Assembly: GCF_000402035.1 (NCBI RefSeq)
Contig: NC_021294.1
Location: 1,343,816 to 1,407,815 of the forward strand
Direction of reading: 5' to 3'
Origin: Caballeronia insecticola
GTDB lineage: Bacteria; Pseudomonadota; Gammaproteobacteria; Burkholderiales; Burkholderiaceae
Length of the DNA: 64,000 bases
Part shown: positions 57,401 to 64,000 of the stretch, one piece after another
Position numbering within the stretch: the stretch's first letter is position 1
How the letters are laid out: every line of letters begins with the position of its first letter
The notes under the pieces: model-generated
What the model saw: only the letters and a program-made list of their open reading frames with translations
Databases searched by the model: none
What the model was told of the DNA's origin: nothing
Translations under genes and position numbers: made by a program

Positions 57401-57477
57401 AGCACACGGACCTCGTCGTCGAGCCGCATCTCGCGACGGTCGCGCAGACGCTCACGCGGGCGTTGTCGAGCGCATAA
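54409..57477 (+). CDS. A-T-TE synthetase with acetoacetyl-CoA-synthetase-like A domain
   Basis: A 1022-aa single-module synthetase. Residues about 30-90 match the N-terminal part of acetoacetyl-CoA synthetase (FFPNVELNYAENLL). Adenylation motifs include MFSSGTTGKPKCIVHG (about 284-299), SISGGTDIIGCF, THGDVI, NVRGINVSPGE and the terminal Lys in HNGKPSE. A carrier domain follows, with Ser709 in ELGGHSLL, then a type I thioesterase with Ser839 in GYSFGG, Asp in LLDTY and His in GKHTD. It would activate a carboxylic acid, possibly a beta-keto acid, load it on the phosphopantetheine arm and release or self-condense it, as A-T-TE enzymes such as those for ralfuranone do. There is no condensation domain. 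GTG 54397 is an alternative start. Confidence 0.88.
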   Translation: MDRQDAIRESARLFAREPLFQPPAGQIEASRMTAFIQAFEKTTGQRFANYPELHAYTAREYRQFWKCFLDSAHGLEWSGSNEPVCIGNQCESARFFPNVELNYAENLLGARIAPDSAPALTSHYADGRRICYTRGELRERVARLAQALADLGLKPGDRVVAIMRNDADAITAALAVTALGATLSTAAPENGVQAILDRFAPLAPTMLFAHTMQRSFDTGSSISGHVAAVAAQLPSLTDIVCLDETSLPSTVAQRQHEIRSLIVRGDAMRFGWTRFPFNHPLFIMFSSGTTGKPKCIVHGAGGTLVEHVKEHRLHSDLGPGDKLFFHTSCSWMMWNWQLSVLASGVEIVTYDGPVAAVDTLWRIVANERATVFGTSPAYLKMCEDAGLEPAAQFDLSALRAMMSTGAVLYDSQFQWVHDHVKQLQLQSISGGTDIIGCFVLGNPNLPVYAGEAQCKSLGLDVQAFDQGASTIMPGELVCTNPFPSRPLGFFGDDDGARFHRAYFAANEGVWTHGDVIEFSPQGSARLHGRSDGVLNVRGINVSPGEIYRILSEIAEVRQAMAVPQTGANAGDAGQRIVLLLVLRPGAQLNAALAARVRRELTRQGSAALVPDIIVQVDGLPVTHNGKPSEAAARDAVNGLPARNVSSLANPECLDAIREHPSLSRERRELPEPGKSAAQIEVYLCALWEQQFSFSPIGRDDNFFELGGHSLLAARMLADVQRTTGRVLPIATMIVAPTISRLAAVLAADPDTRAENSTLVQMRAGSGRPLFMVHSITGSVMECLTLAGMLQNERPVYGLQALGLDGDAAPQHSVEEMAKVYVQRMREAQPHGPYALVGYSFGGLIAFEIAQQLVAAGEPIEMLCLLDTYVHEHCLPWPLWTRFQAGVVAERLREFRTLDARARVGYMRGKAAAIADRVRMRMGKQAHKAAPDAQGLPPVLLRVRESMRVAMTTYKPRHYLGGPIVYVRATVLDEARGDPLPVWQRVAKQGLYIMKVDGKHTDLVVEPHLATVAQTLTRALSSA

Positions 57478-57604
57478 CGCGGCGTTCTCCGGGTGCCCGA
57501 TCCGGCCGCCCTACGGGGCGTGCCGGATTGCGCGCGCTTTTTGCCCTTGCTAGCGTGGACGATTCGTGATCGTTGCAATATCGACGCACCCGTCGATCGA
57601 ACCG

Positions 57605-58582
57605 ATGCCCGCTCCTCAAGACTTCCATTTCCTGCTGCTGCCCGAGTTTTCGTCGATCGGATTCATGTCCGCGATCGAGCCTTTGCGCGTCGCCAACCGC
57701 TTTGCGGGCGAGTTGTATCGCTGGCATATCGTGTCCGCCGATGGCGGGCCGGTAGCCGCGAGCAACGGCATCTCGCTTAACGCGGAATGCGCATTCGACG
57801 AAGTCGCCGATGCGCGCACCGTGTTCGTCGTATCGGGCTTCGAGCCGCTTTCGAGCTACACGCGCGCGATCGGCGACTGGCTCCGGCGCCTCGACCGCGC
57901 GGGCGCCACGCTCGGCGGCATCGACACCGGCAGCTTCATCCTCGCGGAGAGCGGACTGCTCGCGGGCAAGCGCGCGACCTTGCACTGGGAAGCGGCGGCG
58001 GCGTTCGCGGAGCAATATCCGGACATCGAGACGAGTCAGGAACTCTTCGAGATCGACACGCGCCGCATCACGTGCGCGGGCGGCACGGCATCCATCGACA
58101 TGATGCTCGACCTGATCGCGCGCGAGCACGGCGCGAGCCTCGCCGCGCAAGTCTCCGAGCAGTTCGTGCTGGGACGTATCCGGCAACGTTCGGATCATCA
58201 GCGTTTGCAGATCGCGGCGCGTTACGGCATCCATAACCGCAAGTTGATTCAGGTGATCGGCGTGATGGAGCAGAACATGGAGGAGCCGCTCTCGCCCGAT
58301 GCGCTCGCCGAATCGATCGGCGTAACGCGGCGTCAGCTCGAACGGCTGTTCTGCTCGGCGATGAAAGACACGCCCACGCATTTCTATCTCGGTCTGCGGC
58401 TCACGCGTGCGCGCGAGCTGCTTCAGCAGACCGATATGTCGATACTCGCCGTATGCGTCGCGTGCGGCTTCGAATCGCCGTCGCATTTTTCGCGGACGTA
58501 TCGCGCGCGTTTCGGCACGAGCCCGCGACAGGATCGCAGTGCACGGCGCGGCGTGGTTCCTGTGCGGCTTGTGGCGGCTTAG
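57605..58582 (+). CDS. GlxA-family AraC-type regulator (CdhR/GbdR-like)
   Basis: A 325-aa regulator. Residues about 1-170 form a DJ-1/PfpI (class I glutamine amidotransferase-like) domain beginning FHFLLLPEFSSIGFMSAIEPLRVAN (split here between residues 6 and 30), and about 215-315 hold two AraC helix-turn-helix motifs ending SILAVCVACGFESPSHFSRTYR. This architecture includes CdhR (carnitine) and GbdR (glycine betaine), both activators. Its place between the carnitine and choline sulfate operons fits that role. GTG 57566 in frame would add 13 residues. Its stop overlaps that of the porin by 4 bp. Confidence 0.88.
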   Translation: MPAPQDFHFLLLPEFSSIGFMSAIEPLRVANRFAGELYRWHIVSADGGPVAASNGISLNAECAFDEVADARTVFVVSGFEPLSSYTRAIGDWLRRLDRAGATLGGIDTGSFILAESGLLAGKRATLHWEAAAAFAEQYPDIETSQELFEIDTRRITCAGGTASIDMMLDLIAREHGASLAAQVSEQFVLGRIRQRSDHQRLQIAARYGIHNRKLIQVIGVMEQNMEEPLSPDALAESIGVTRRQLERLFCSAMKDTPTHFYLGLRLTRARELLQQTDMSILAVCVACGFESPSHFSRTYRARFGTSPRQDRSARRGVVPVRLVAA

Positions 58583-59751
58583 AAGGAATGCCGCATACCA
58601 ATACGCACGTCGGCCTGCGTATTCGACGACGACGGCGTAAAGCTATAGCCGATCACCGCATCGATCGGGCCGGAAGCGCGCAGATAGTCGCCGGAGATAT
58701 AAACATCCGTGCGCTTCGAGAGCAGATAGTGCAGCCCGAGCGAGCCCTGATTCCAGTGATTGCCTTCGAAACGCGTGTGCTGATAGCCGCCGTAGAGCAT
58801 CACGTCGGGCCTGAACGTGTATGACGCGCCGGCTTCGTAGACCTTCATGTAGGACGTCACGCCGAGCCCTTTGATGGCGGTCCATGTGAAGTTGCCCGAC
58901 AACATCACGTCGCCGATGGTCCACGCGCCGCCGACCGCGAGCGCGCCTTGCTTATCGACCGGAAACGCGTTCGCGCTGTAGAGATCGGTGACGGCGCCCG
59001 TTGCAGGATCGACGGTTACGGTCGGCTGGCCGAGGAAGCTGCGCGCGCCGATCATCGCATACGGATCGAACGCATAGATGCCGTTCGGATTGTTGAGCTG
59101 CGTATAGGCGACGCCCAAATTGAAGGTGTTTGCGGCGTAATGGCCGCCCACGCTCCACGCGCTGTTGCGATGAAAATTGCCCGCGACATTGCCGAACGAA
59201 TACATGCCGCCGAACGTAAAGCCGCCGAAGTTATTGGAGAGAAACTTGATCGAGTTCGGCAGGCGGTCGCCGTTCATGCGGTCGAAGTCGCCCTGATGGA
59301 TCGCATAGCCGCTCGCCCACGCCGAGATGTTGTAGAGGTAGACGAACTCTTCGGTCATGTCGAGCTGATTGCCGAGCGAGAGCGTGCCCCACTGATTCTT
59401 CAAACCGACATACGCCTGCCGCCCGAACTCCGAGCCGCCGAACGCGTATTGACCGTTGCCGAGGTGAAAGCCCGACTCCAGCACGAAGACCGCCTGCAAG
59501 CCGCCGCCGAGATCCTCGACGCCGCGAAAGCCAATGCGGTTGCCGTAAGAGATGCCATCGTCGAACTTGACGACGTGCGAGCCGCCCGTGTTGCTCACCC
59601 AGGTGATGCCCGCATCGAGAATGCCGTAGAGCGTCACGCTGCTTTGAGCATGCGCTTGCGTGGACGCGAGGGCTGCGCCCGCAGCGACCGCAATGCCTGC
59701 GATTGTGTTTGCGCGTGCCCGGGCCGCGCTCGCGGCAAGTGCTTTTCTCAT
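58579..59751 (-). CDS. Burkholderia-type general porin
   Basis: A 390-aa outer membrane porin. Signal peptide about 1-36 (ending TQAHAQ) is followed by SSVTLYGILDAGITWVSN, the hallmark of Burkholderiaceae porins, and the chain ends in Phe (IGMRHSF) as beta-barrel proteins need. It should form a 16-strand trimer channel. It is transcribed alone towards the GlxA regulator. It may pass quaternary amines into the periplasm, but that is only suggested by location. Confidence 0.93.
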   Translation of the reverse strand: MRKALAASAARARANTIAGIAVAAGAALASTQAHAQSSVTLYGILDAGITWVSNTGGSHVVKFDDGISYGNRIGFRGVEDLGGGLQAVFVLESGFHLGNGQYAFGGSEFGRQAYVGLKNQWGTLSLGNQLDMTEEFVYLYNISAWASGYAIHQGDFDRMNGDRLPNSIKFLSNNFGGFTFGGMYSFGNVAGNFHRNSAWSVGGHYAANTFNLGVAYTQLNNPNGIYAFDPYAMIGARSFLGQPTVTVDPATGAVTDLYSANAFPVDKQGALAVGGAWTIGDVMLSGNFTWTAIKGLGVTSYMKVYEAGASYTFRPDVMLYGGYQHTRFEGNHWNQGSLGLHYLLSKRTDVYISGDYLRASGPIDAVIGYSFTPSSSNTQADVRIGMRHSF

Positions 59752-59983
59752 GTGCTGGTCCTTTGCTCGTCTTGATGTGTCTGTCATTGGAATAAGCGAT
59801 GCCCTGCCTCGCACGCATCGCGTGAAAGCATGTCGCATGACTTGCCGGGAACTGCGGAAGACTGCCGCCGACTGCGCTCGACCTGCTGCGCGGCGCATCG
59901 AAACGTCGCGCCGATGACGTAAAAATAAGGCCCCATATATGTCGCGGCTCGACTGAGTGCGACGAAAATCTGTCCAGTTGCGA

Positions 59984-60009
59984 CCCATCCCGCCGGGGCG
60001 CGGGATGGG
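59984..60009 (-). terminator. Terminator of the betC/binding-protein operon
   Basis: CCCATCCCGC with its exact complement forms a 10-bp stem and 6-nt loop just past the stop of the binding-protein gene. No strong T-run follows. Confidence 0.55.
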
Positions 60010-60022
60010 CGCATTCGATTCG

Positions 60023-60970
60023 CTACTTCGTGCCCAGCGCGGTTTGTACGGCTTCGAGTCCGTTGCCGCCGCTTGCCGTGGTCACGCCATCGAGCCACGA
60101 CTTCAGCAACTCGGGATGATGCTTCAGCGCATCCGTTGCGGCGGCATCGACATTGGTCTTCTTTTCCAGCACGTCGGTGATCACGCCGTTCTCCAGATCG
60201 ACGTTGAACGTCATCTGCCTGAAGAGCCGCGCGACGTTGGGACACTGCTGCTCGTAGCCGCTGCGCGAGACCGTATTGACCGTCGCGCCGCCGTAGTTCG
60301 GACCGAAGTACTTGTCGCCGCCGTCGAGATAAGCAAGCTTGAACTTCGTGTTCATCAAATGCGGCTCCCACGCGAGAAACACAATCCACTTCTTCTCGCG
60401 CACCGCGCGCTCCACTTGCGTGAGCATCGCCGTTTCGCTCGATTCGACCAGCTTCCAGTTGCCGAGACCGAAGGCTTTGTCATCGACCATATGCTTGATG
60501 TTCTGGTTCGCCGGCGCGCCGGGCTCGATGCCGTAGATGCGGCTGTCGAACTTGTCGGCGTTCTTCGCCAGGTCCGCGAACGAATGCACGCCTGCCGCGG
60601 CCACGTAATCCGGCACGGCGAGCGTGAACTTCGCGTTGGAGAGATTCGGGCGCACCACGTCGATGGATTTGTCATCGAAGAAGGGCTTCACGAGCGGCGC
60701 CTGCGCGGGCATCCAGTTGCCGAGGAACACGTCGATCTGCCCTTTCTTCATGCCCTGATACGTGATCGGCACGGACAGGTTCGCAACGTTCTGCCTGTAG
60801 CCGAGCGCCTTGAGCACGACGCCGCTCATCGCATTGGTGGCGTCGATGTCGGTCCAGCCGGGACCGGCCATGCGCACTTGCGTGCACGACTGCGGCTCGG
60901 CGGCGAATGCGTGAGACGCCGCGCAGATCAGCGCGGTCGTGAAAAGCGCACGGATAAAGCCCTTTTTCAT
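60023..60970 (-). CDS. Choline/betaine-type ABC binding protein (orphan)
   Basis: A 315-aa OpuAC-family protein, paralogous to the one at 51541. Signal peptide about 1-23 (SHAFAAE). Aromatic cage segments are GWTDIDATN, GNWMPAQ, YGIEPGAPA and AWEPHLMN, consistent with choline or a related trimethylammonium ligand (ChoX-like). It starts 42 bp after betC in the same operon, so choline sulfate or choline is the likely cargo. There is no permease or ATPase nearby. Confidence 0.87.
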   Translation of the reverse strand: MKKGFIRALFTTALICAASHAFAAEPQSCTQVRMAGPGWTDIDATNAMSGVVLKALGYRQNVANLSVPITYQGMKKGQIDVFLGNWMPAQAPLVKPFFDDKSIDVVRPNLSNAKFTLAVPDYVAAAGVHSFADLAKNADKFDSRIYGIEPGAPANQNIKHMVDDKAFGLGNWKLVESSETAMLTQVERAVREKKWIVFLAWEPHLMNTKFKLAYLDGGDKYFGPNYGGATVNTVSRSGYEQQCPNVARLFRQMTFNVDLENGVITDVLEKKTNVDAAATDALKHHPELLKSWLDGVTTASGGNGLEAVQTALGTK

Positions 60971-61012
60971 GGTGCTTTCCTGTCGATGTGGGGAGTGGGT
61001 GTGATCGGATCG

Positions 61013-62548
61013 TCAGTGCTCGACGGCCGGGAAGCGTGCCATCGCTTCGAGATCGTCCAGATCGATGTGATTGCGCATGTAACGCTGGCTCGCATCGACA
61101 TGCGGCTGCCAGTCCCACGACTGGATCGTGCCGCGCGTGGTCGCCGCAAAGTGAAAATGACGGCGGCGCTGGCTCTTCAGCACGTCCTGATGCAGCGCAT
61201 CGAGATTCCAGCGCCGCGCGATCTCGTCACGAAACTCGGCCACTTGCGCGGCGTAACGTGCGTCACGCGCGAGGTTCTCGCGCTCGAACGGATCGGCCTT
61301 CACATCGTAGAGCTGATCGGGATCGACGCTCGCATGGATGAACTTGAAGCGCCCGCGCCGGATCATCACGACCGGCGCGATCGCGCCTTCCGCGAGATAT
61401 TCGCCGATGGCTTCGTCGTGGCCGCCGGTCTCGCGCAAATGCGGCACGAGGCTTTGACCGTCGATGCTGTCGGGCCATGATGACATCGCTTCGCCGCGCG
61501 CGAGTTCGACGAGCGTCGGCAGCACATCGAGATGCGACACCGAATCTTCCACGCGATGCGCGCGGAACTGCTTCGGCGCATGCACGATCAACGGCACGCG
61601 GCAGCCGCCTTCGAAGAAGGTCATCTTGTACCAAAGGCCGCGCTCGCCGAGCATCTCGCCATGATCCGACGTGACGACGACAATCGTGTCGTCCGCGAGG
61701 CCTGCCTGTTCGAGCGCTTCGAGAATCGATGCGAACTGATCATCGACATAGGACACCGCGCCGTAGTACGCGCGCCGCGCGTGCCGAACCTGCTGCTCGG
61801 TCGGCGGCGTGCGGTCCGCTTCGTAGACATGACGCAGGCGCTTCGAATGGGGATCGCATGCGTCGAGCGAGTCACGATACGAAGGCATGTCGATTTCGTC
61901 GTCGCGATACAGGTCCCAGTACTTGCGCGGGATCGCGTAAGGATCATGCGGATGCGTAAGCGATGCGACCATCATGAACGGCCGCGCATCCTTGCCTGCG
62001 TTGCGCTGGCGCGCGATATCGAAGAGCTTCTGACGCGTGGTGAACGTTACTTCGTCGTCGAAGTCGAGTTGATTGGTGCGCACGCATGGGCCTGCGTCGA
62101 TCACGGAACTCATGTTGTGATACCACGAGGGGCGCGCGTCGAAGTTCTGCCAGTCGGGCGTCCAGCCGAAATCGGCGGGATAGATGTCGGTGGTGAGACG
62201 TTCCTCGAAACCGTGCAACTGATCCGCGCCGCAGAAATGCATCTTGCCGGAGAGAATCGTGCGATAGCCTTCCGCACGCAGATAATGCGCGAACGTCAGC
62301 GTCTCCGACGGAAACTCGGCCGCATTGTCATACGCGCCGATCTGCGACGGCAGCTTGCCCGCGAGAAGCGAGAAGCGCGACGGCGCGCACAAAGGGCTCG
62401 CGCAATACGCGGAGTCGAACACGACGCCTTCGCGCGCGAGCGCATCGATGCGCGGCGTCTTCGTCACGCGGTTGCCGTAGGCGGACAGTGCGAAGGGCGT
62501 GAGTTGATCGGCCATCAACACCAGGATATTTTGTTTCGTCTCAAGCAT
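61013..62548 (-). CDS. betC: Choline sulfatase
   Basis: A 511-aa arylsulfatase-family enzyme. Cys54 in SPLCAPSRFSLLAGK is the residue converted to formylglycine, and the metal-binding NILVLMADQLTPFAL is at the N-terminus. The C-terminal tail SWDWQPHVDASQRYMRN is typical of BetC. It hydrolyses choline-O-sulfate to choline and sulfate in the cytoplasm. It is divergent from a LysR regulator of the type that controls betC and is followed by a choline-type binding protein. ATG 62548 is chosen as matching the family start. Confidence 0.95.
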   Translation of the reverse strand: MLETKQNILVLMADQLTPFALSAYGNRVTKTPRIDALAREGVVFDSAYCASPLCAPSRFSLLAGKLPSQIGAYDNAAEFPSETLTFAHYLRAEGYRTILSGKMHFCGADQLHGFEERLTTDIYPADFGWTPDWQNFDARPSWYHNMSSVIDAGPCVRTNQLDFDDEVTFTTRQKLFDIARQRNAGKDARPFMMVASLTHPHDPYAIPRKYWDLYRDDEIDMPSYRDSLDACDPHSKRLRHVYEADRTPPTEQQVRHARRAYYGAVSYVDDQFASILEALEQAGLADDTIVVVTSDHGEMLGERGLWYKMTFFEGGCRVPLIVHAPKQFRAHRVEDSVSHLDVLPTLVELARGEAMSSWPDSIDGQSLVPHLRETGGHDEAIGEYLAEGAIAPVVMIRRGRFKFIHASVDPDQLYDVKADPFERENLARDARYAAQVAEFRDEIARRWNLDALHQDVLKSQRRRHFHFAATTRGTIQSWDWQPHVDASQRYMRNHIDLDDLEAMARFPAVEH

Positions 62549-62675
62549 GAATGCGTGCCTCGAATAGAATCCGTAACAGTCGGCTCGTTCCATGGACGAG
62601 CGTCCAGCCTCACTATTGCCGTTCAATTCGCGGCTGTGAAGACAGCAATTCGTTATGCGTTCATAAGGGGGCGTT

Positions 62676-63587
62676 ATGCCGCGGCCGGATCGTCTGCCGC
62701 CCATGCAGGCGTTATTGATGTTCGAATCCGCCGCGCGCCTGGCAAGTTTCACGGCCGCGGCGCGTGAGCTTGGCTCGACGCAGCCTGCCGTGAGCCAGCG
62801 CGTCGTGCAGCTCGAAGAAGCGCTGGGCGCGGCGCTGTTCGAGCGCGGGCATCGCGGCGTCACGCTCACGGAAGACGGCGTGCGTCTGTTCGAAGCCGTG
62901 CGGCAAGGACTCGACGTCATTCGCAGCGCCACAGCCGATATCCGTGCCCGCCGCGCGCAACGCACGCTCACGCTGTCGACGGATTTCGGCTTCGCCACGT
63001 TCTGGCTGATGCCGCGTCTGCCGCAGTTCAAGGCGCTGATGCCCGATGTCGACGTGAAGATCATCACATCGCAGAGCATGCCGAGCGCATCGGGCGATCA
63101 TGCGGATGTCGTGATCGTGTTCGGCGACACGCAGGCCGACTGGGGCACGCGCAGCGCCGTGAAGCTGTTCGCCGAATGCGTGGTGCCGGTGTGCAGCCCC
63201 GCGCTGATCGCGGGCGAGACGACGCCGCGCAATGCCGCCGATCTGCTCGCGCTGCCGCTGCTGCATCTGGAACCGACCTTTCCGGAACGCTGGCTTTCGT
63301 GGAACGCATGGTTCGAAGCACACGGGCTCGCCGCACCGCCGACGCACGGCGGCTTCACCTTCAACAGCTATGCGCTCGTCACGCATGCGGCGGTGATGGG
63401 CCAGGGCGTTGCGCTCGGCTGGGCGCCGCTCATCGACGAACTGATCGTAACGGGTCAGCTTGTCGCGCTGTGCGATGCGCCGCTTGTCACCGAGCGCGGT
63501 TATGTGCTCGTCACGCCGCGCGAGCCGTCGTCCGCGGTGCGCGCCTTCAGCGAATGGCTGCTCGACGAATGCGAAGTGGTCCGCTGA
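62676..63587 (+). CDS. LysR-family regulator of choline sulfate use
   Basis: A 303-aa LysR regulator. Helix-turn-helix at about 10-70 (SFTAAARELGSTQPAVSQRVVQLE) and an effector domain from about 95. It is divergent from betC, with 127 bp between the starts, so it probably activates betC in response to choline sulfate or choline. AAGGGGG precedes its ATG. Imperfect dyads at 62584-62600 (CTCGT-N7-ACGAG) and 62633-62646 (GCTGT-N4-ACAGC) are possible sites. Confidence 0.9.
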   Translation: MPRPDRLPPMQALLMFESAARLASFTAAARELGSTQPAVSQRVVQLEEALGAALFERGHRGVTLTEDGVRLFEAVRQGLDVIRSATADIRARRAQRTLTLSTDFGFATFWLMPRLPQFKALMPDVDVKIITSQSMPSASGDHADVVIVFGDTQADWGTRSAVKLFAECVVPVCSPALIAGETTPRNAADLLALPLLHLEPTFPERWLSWNAWFEAHGLAAPPTHGGFTFNSYALVTHAAVMGQGVALGWAPLIDELIVTGQLVALCDAPLVTERGYVLVTPREPSSAVRAFSEWLLDECEVVR

Positions 63588-63706
63588 CGCTTTCGTACTA
63601 GCTGCGCGGCGGTTCGCTTCTATCCGCGCGCTGCCTGCGTTTGCTCTACTAGCGTGTACGTTCGCCGCATGTCGCGGCGCTGCGATCATTCGAATGTGGA
63701 GCACGC

Positions 63707-64000
63707 ATGGCAGCCGATTCCCGCTTTGATCAACTGGTGCTTACCGTTTCGTGCCCGAGCGCGGCGGGACAGGTGGCCGCCATCGTCGGCTTTCTTGAGC
63801 GGCATCACGGTTATATCGACGAATTCACTGTCTTCGACGACGACCTGAGCGAACGCTTCTTCGTGCGCTGCGTGTTCCATGCCGCGCGGGCAAATGAAAC
63901 GCTCGATCTGCCGATGCTCAAGCGCGAGTTCGAACCGATTGCCGAGCGCTTTTCGATGACGTGGGCCATGCACGACCTCGCCGTCAAACCGAAGGTGCTC
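63707..64000 (+). CDS. purU: Formyltetrahydrofolate deformylase, 5' part
   Basis: The first 98 codons, cut by the window edge. The N-terminal ACT domain (LVLTVSCPSAAGQVAAIVGFL) matches PurU. The enzyme hydrolyses 10-formyl-THF to formate and THF. Copies beside quaternary amine genes probably drain C1 units released when glycine betaine is demethylated. GGAG precedes the ATG by six bases. Catalytic residues lie beyond the window. Confidence 0.9.
   Translation, partial: MAADSRFDQLVLTVSCPSAAGQVAAIVGFLERHHGYIDEFTVFDDDLSERFFVRCVFHAARANETLDLPMLKREFEPIAERFSMTWAMHDLAVKPKVL

Overview
The window is GC-rich, densely coding beta-proteobacterial DNA, most likely from Burkholderiaceae of the Paraburkholderia/Caballeronia type. 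The evidence is a Burkholderia-style porin, a split chromate transporter, many catabolic operons with LysR, GlxA, LacI, GntR and MarR regulators, and abundant ATGA stop/start overlaps. No rRNA, tRNA, CRISPR array, transposase or phage module was seen. The species call is inference from gene content; no database search was possible. Layout, 0-9 kb: a MarR regulator; a three-gene molybdopterin oxidoreductase / cytochrome b / periplasmic protein operon divergent from an OmpR-type response regulator and sensor kinase; then a coupled pair, a DedA-rhodanese membrane fusion and a cyclic-nucleotide-domain flavoprotein that looks like thioredoxin reductase but has no CxxC. 8-13.5 kb: a complete four-carbon acid sugar pathway (denD, otnI, otnC, otnK, ltnD) with its FadR-type regulator. 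LtnD and DenD feed L-threonate and D-erythronate into OtnI, OtnK and OtnC, ending in dihydroxyacetone phosphate. 13.5-15.3 kb: a thioredoxin-like protein, then two lower-GC genes that together carry three copies of one roughly 70-residue domain I cannot name, followed by about 400 bp of AT-rich DNA. 15.3-19.5 kb: split chrA, panE, a GIY-YIG-like protein and gnd. 19.7-22.5 kb is a lower-GC insert with an unknown 281-aa protein and a double alpha/beta-hydrolase with a membrane anchor. 22.6-29.4 kb is a single LacI-controlled sugar operon: ABC importer, TIM-barrel isomerase and Gfo/Idh/MocA dehydrogenase. 29.6-37.1 kb holds a YciI protein, a MarR-controlled SDR/thiolase pair, two orphan binding proteins, and a LysR regulator facing an aminotransferase. 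37.1-41.1 kb has a mazEF module, a DHA2 drug exporter, an Mrr-type nuclease and a DUF29 protein. 41.1-49.1 kb has a giant AsmA-like DUF748 protein, a DUF1254 lipoprotein and a copper ATPase behind a textbook CueR-type promoter. The last 15 kb are mostly devoted to quaternary amines. They include a carnitine operon (cdhB, cdhA, cdhC and a CaiX-like binding protein), a GlxA-family regulator, a porin, a choline-type binding protein, choline sulfatase betC with its LysR regulator, and the start of purU, which handles C1 units released during demethylation. A polysaccharide-type flippase and a 1022-aa A-T-TE synthetase with an acetoacetyl-CoA-synthetase-like adenylation domain interrupt this block. 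The DNA between them contains a folded leader, an intrinsic terminator and a tiny ORF. The least explained loci are this flippase/synthetase pair, the triplicated-domain genes, the 19.7-22.5 kb insert and the CxxC-less flavoprotein.
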